Source of the DNA: Desmodesmus armatus
Lineage: Eukaryota > Chlorophyta > Chlorophyceae > Sphaeropleales > Scenedesmaceae
Reading direction: 5' to 3'
Length of the DNA: 64,000 bases
NCBI GenBank assembly: GCA_007449985.2
Contig: VIIQ02000007.1
Location: forward strand, 310,001 to 374,000
This document shows, piece after piece, positions 63,704 to 64,000 of the stretch (the first letter of the stretch is position 1; every line of letters begins with the position of its first letter). The notes under the pieces were generated by a model. That model was not told the DNA's origin and did not search any database. It saw only the letters and a list, made by a program, of their open reading frames with translations. Made by a program: the position numbers and the translations under genes.

Positions 63704-64000
63704 GTGAGGGGAGGCAGCGGCAACAGCGGCGGTGGCAGCTACTCCTCTAGGTCTCCCCTCCTATTGTCTAGAGAGGCGATACCTGTGACAGGCATCACTA
63801 TCATAATATGTCAGCACAGGGTTCTTTTCAGTGCTCTCTGTTTGGGGGCAAACCCACTCAAAAGCGGCCTCAGCCTGAGGTGGCAGTTGGTGATGAAATC
63901 TGCACACCCTATAAGTCAGTAGTCACCAGGGTCACCAGGGTCACTAGGGTCACTGGGGCGGTTGTGCCCCATGCACTACAGTACTACCCAGTGCTGATCA
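63704..64000 (+). other. intron or unresolved continuation of the SET-like gene
   Basis: No confident next exon is seen before the end of the window. A GGTCACCAGGGTCACTAGGGTCACTGGGG short tandem decamer occurs at about 63924-63960. Confidence 0.4.

Overview
The window is nuclear DNA of a green alga. Most genes are split into many short GT-AG exons whose phases agree. CAG/CTG runs are common, and the proteins carry hydroxyproline-rich-type (SP)n stretches, Kazal and somatomedin-B-like modules, a calcium-dependent protein kinase (CDPK), a transaldolase-like protein with a transit-peptide-like N-terminus, and a KDZ-type DNA transposon. Moderate GC and abundant CAG/TGCATG suggest a chlorophycean, perhaps Scenedesmaceae rather than Chlamydomonas; that placement is inference. 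All splice models were built by hand from splice consensus, reading phase and protein motifs. There is no transcript evidence.

Layout. At 0.4-3.0 kb is a secreted M43-like metallopeptidase with two somatomedin-B-like modules. From 3.7 to 18.3 kb lies one 14.6-kb DNA transposon. It has terminal and inner inverted repeats, a 10-exon KDZ-like transposase on the minus strand that reads through without a stop (1015 aa), and a divergently oriented companion gene with one in-frame TAG. At 19.3-24.4 kb is a secreted mosaic of four Kazal domains and extensin-like linkers. A 143-bp foldback sits in one of its introns and a repeated splice-acceptor unit in another. At 27.9-29.4 kb is a Golgi-type GDP-sugar transporter, at 31.0-33.9 kb a transaldolase-like (fructose-6-phosphate aldolase type) enzyme, and at 35.1-38.8 kb an armadillo-like protein. 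At 41.2-46.3 kb (minus) is a 14-exon CDPK, divergent from a type I membrane protein at 46.5-50.8 kb whose first intron begins with about 32 tandem 5' splice-site sequences. At 52.3-56.5 kb (minus) is a large Pmp-repeat, multi-pass membrane protein. From 57.5 to 60.6 kb a tandem duplication carries two tRNA-Arg(ACG) genes. At 60.6-62.8 kb (minus) is a small Rieske protein containing a 13-nt exon. It shares a 223-bp promoter region with a SET-domain-like gene that runs off the right end.

The host genes form no single pathway. Several are extracellular or secretory: the metallopeptidase, the Kazal/extensin protein, the GDP-sugar transporter and the two large surface membrane proteins. This is the usual cell-wall and secretory mix of a volvocine or scenedesmid alga. 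The two most unusual objects are the apparently complete KDZ transposon with its companion gene, and the in-phase array of alternative splice donors at 48.0-48.6 kb.
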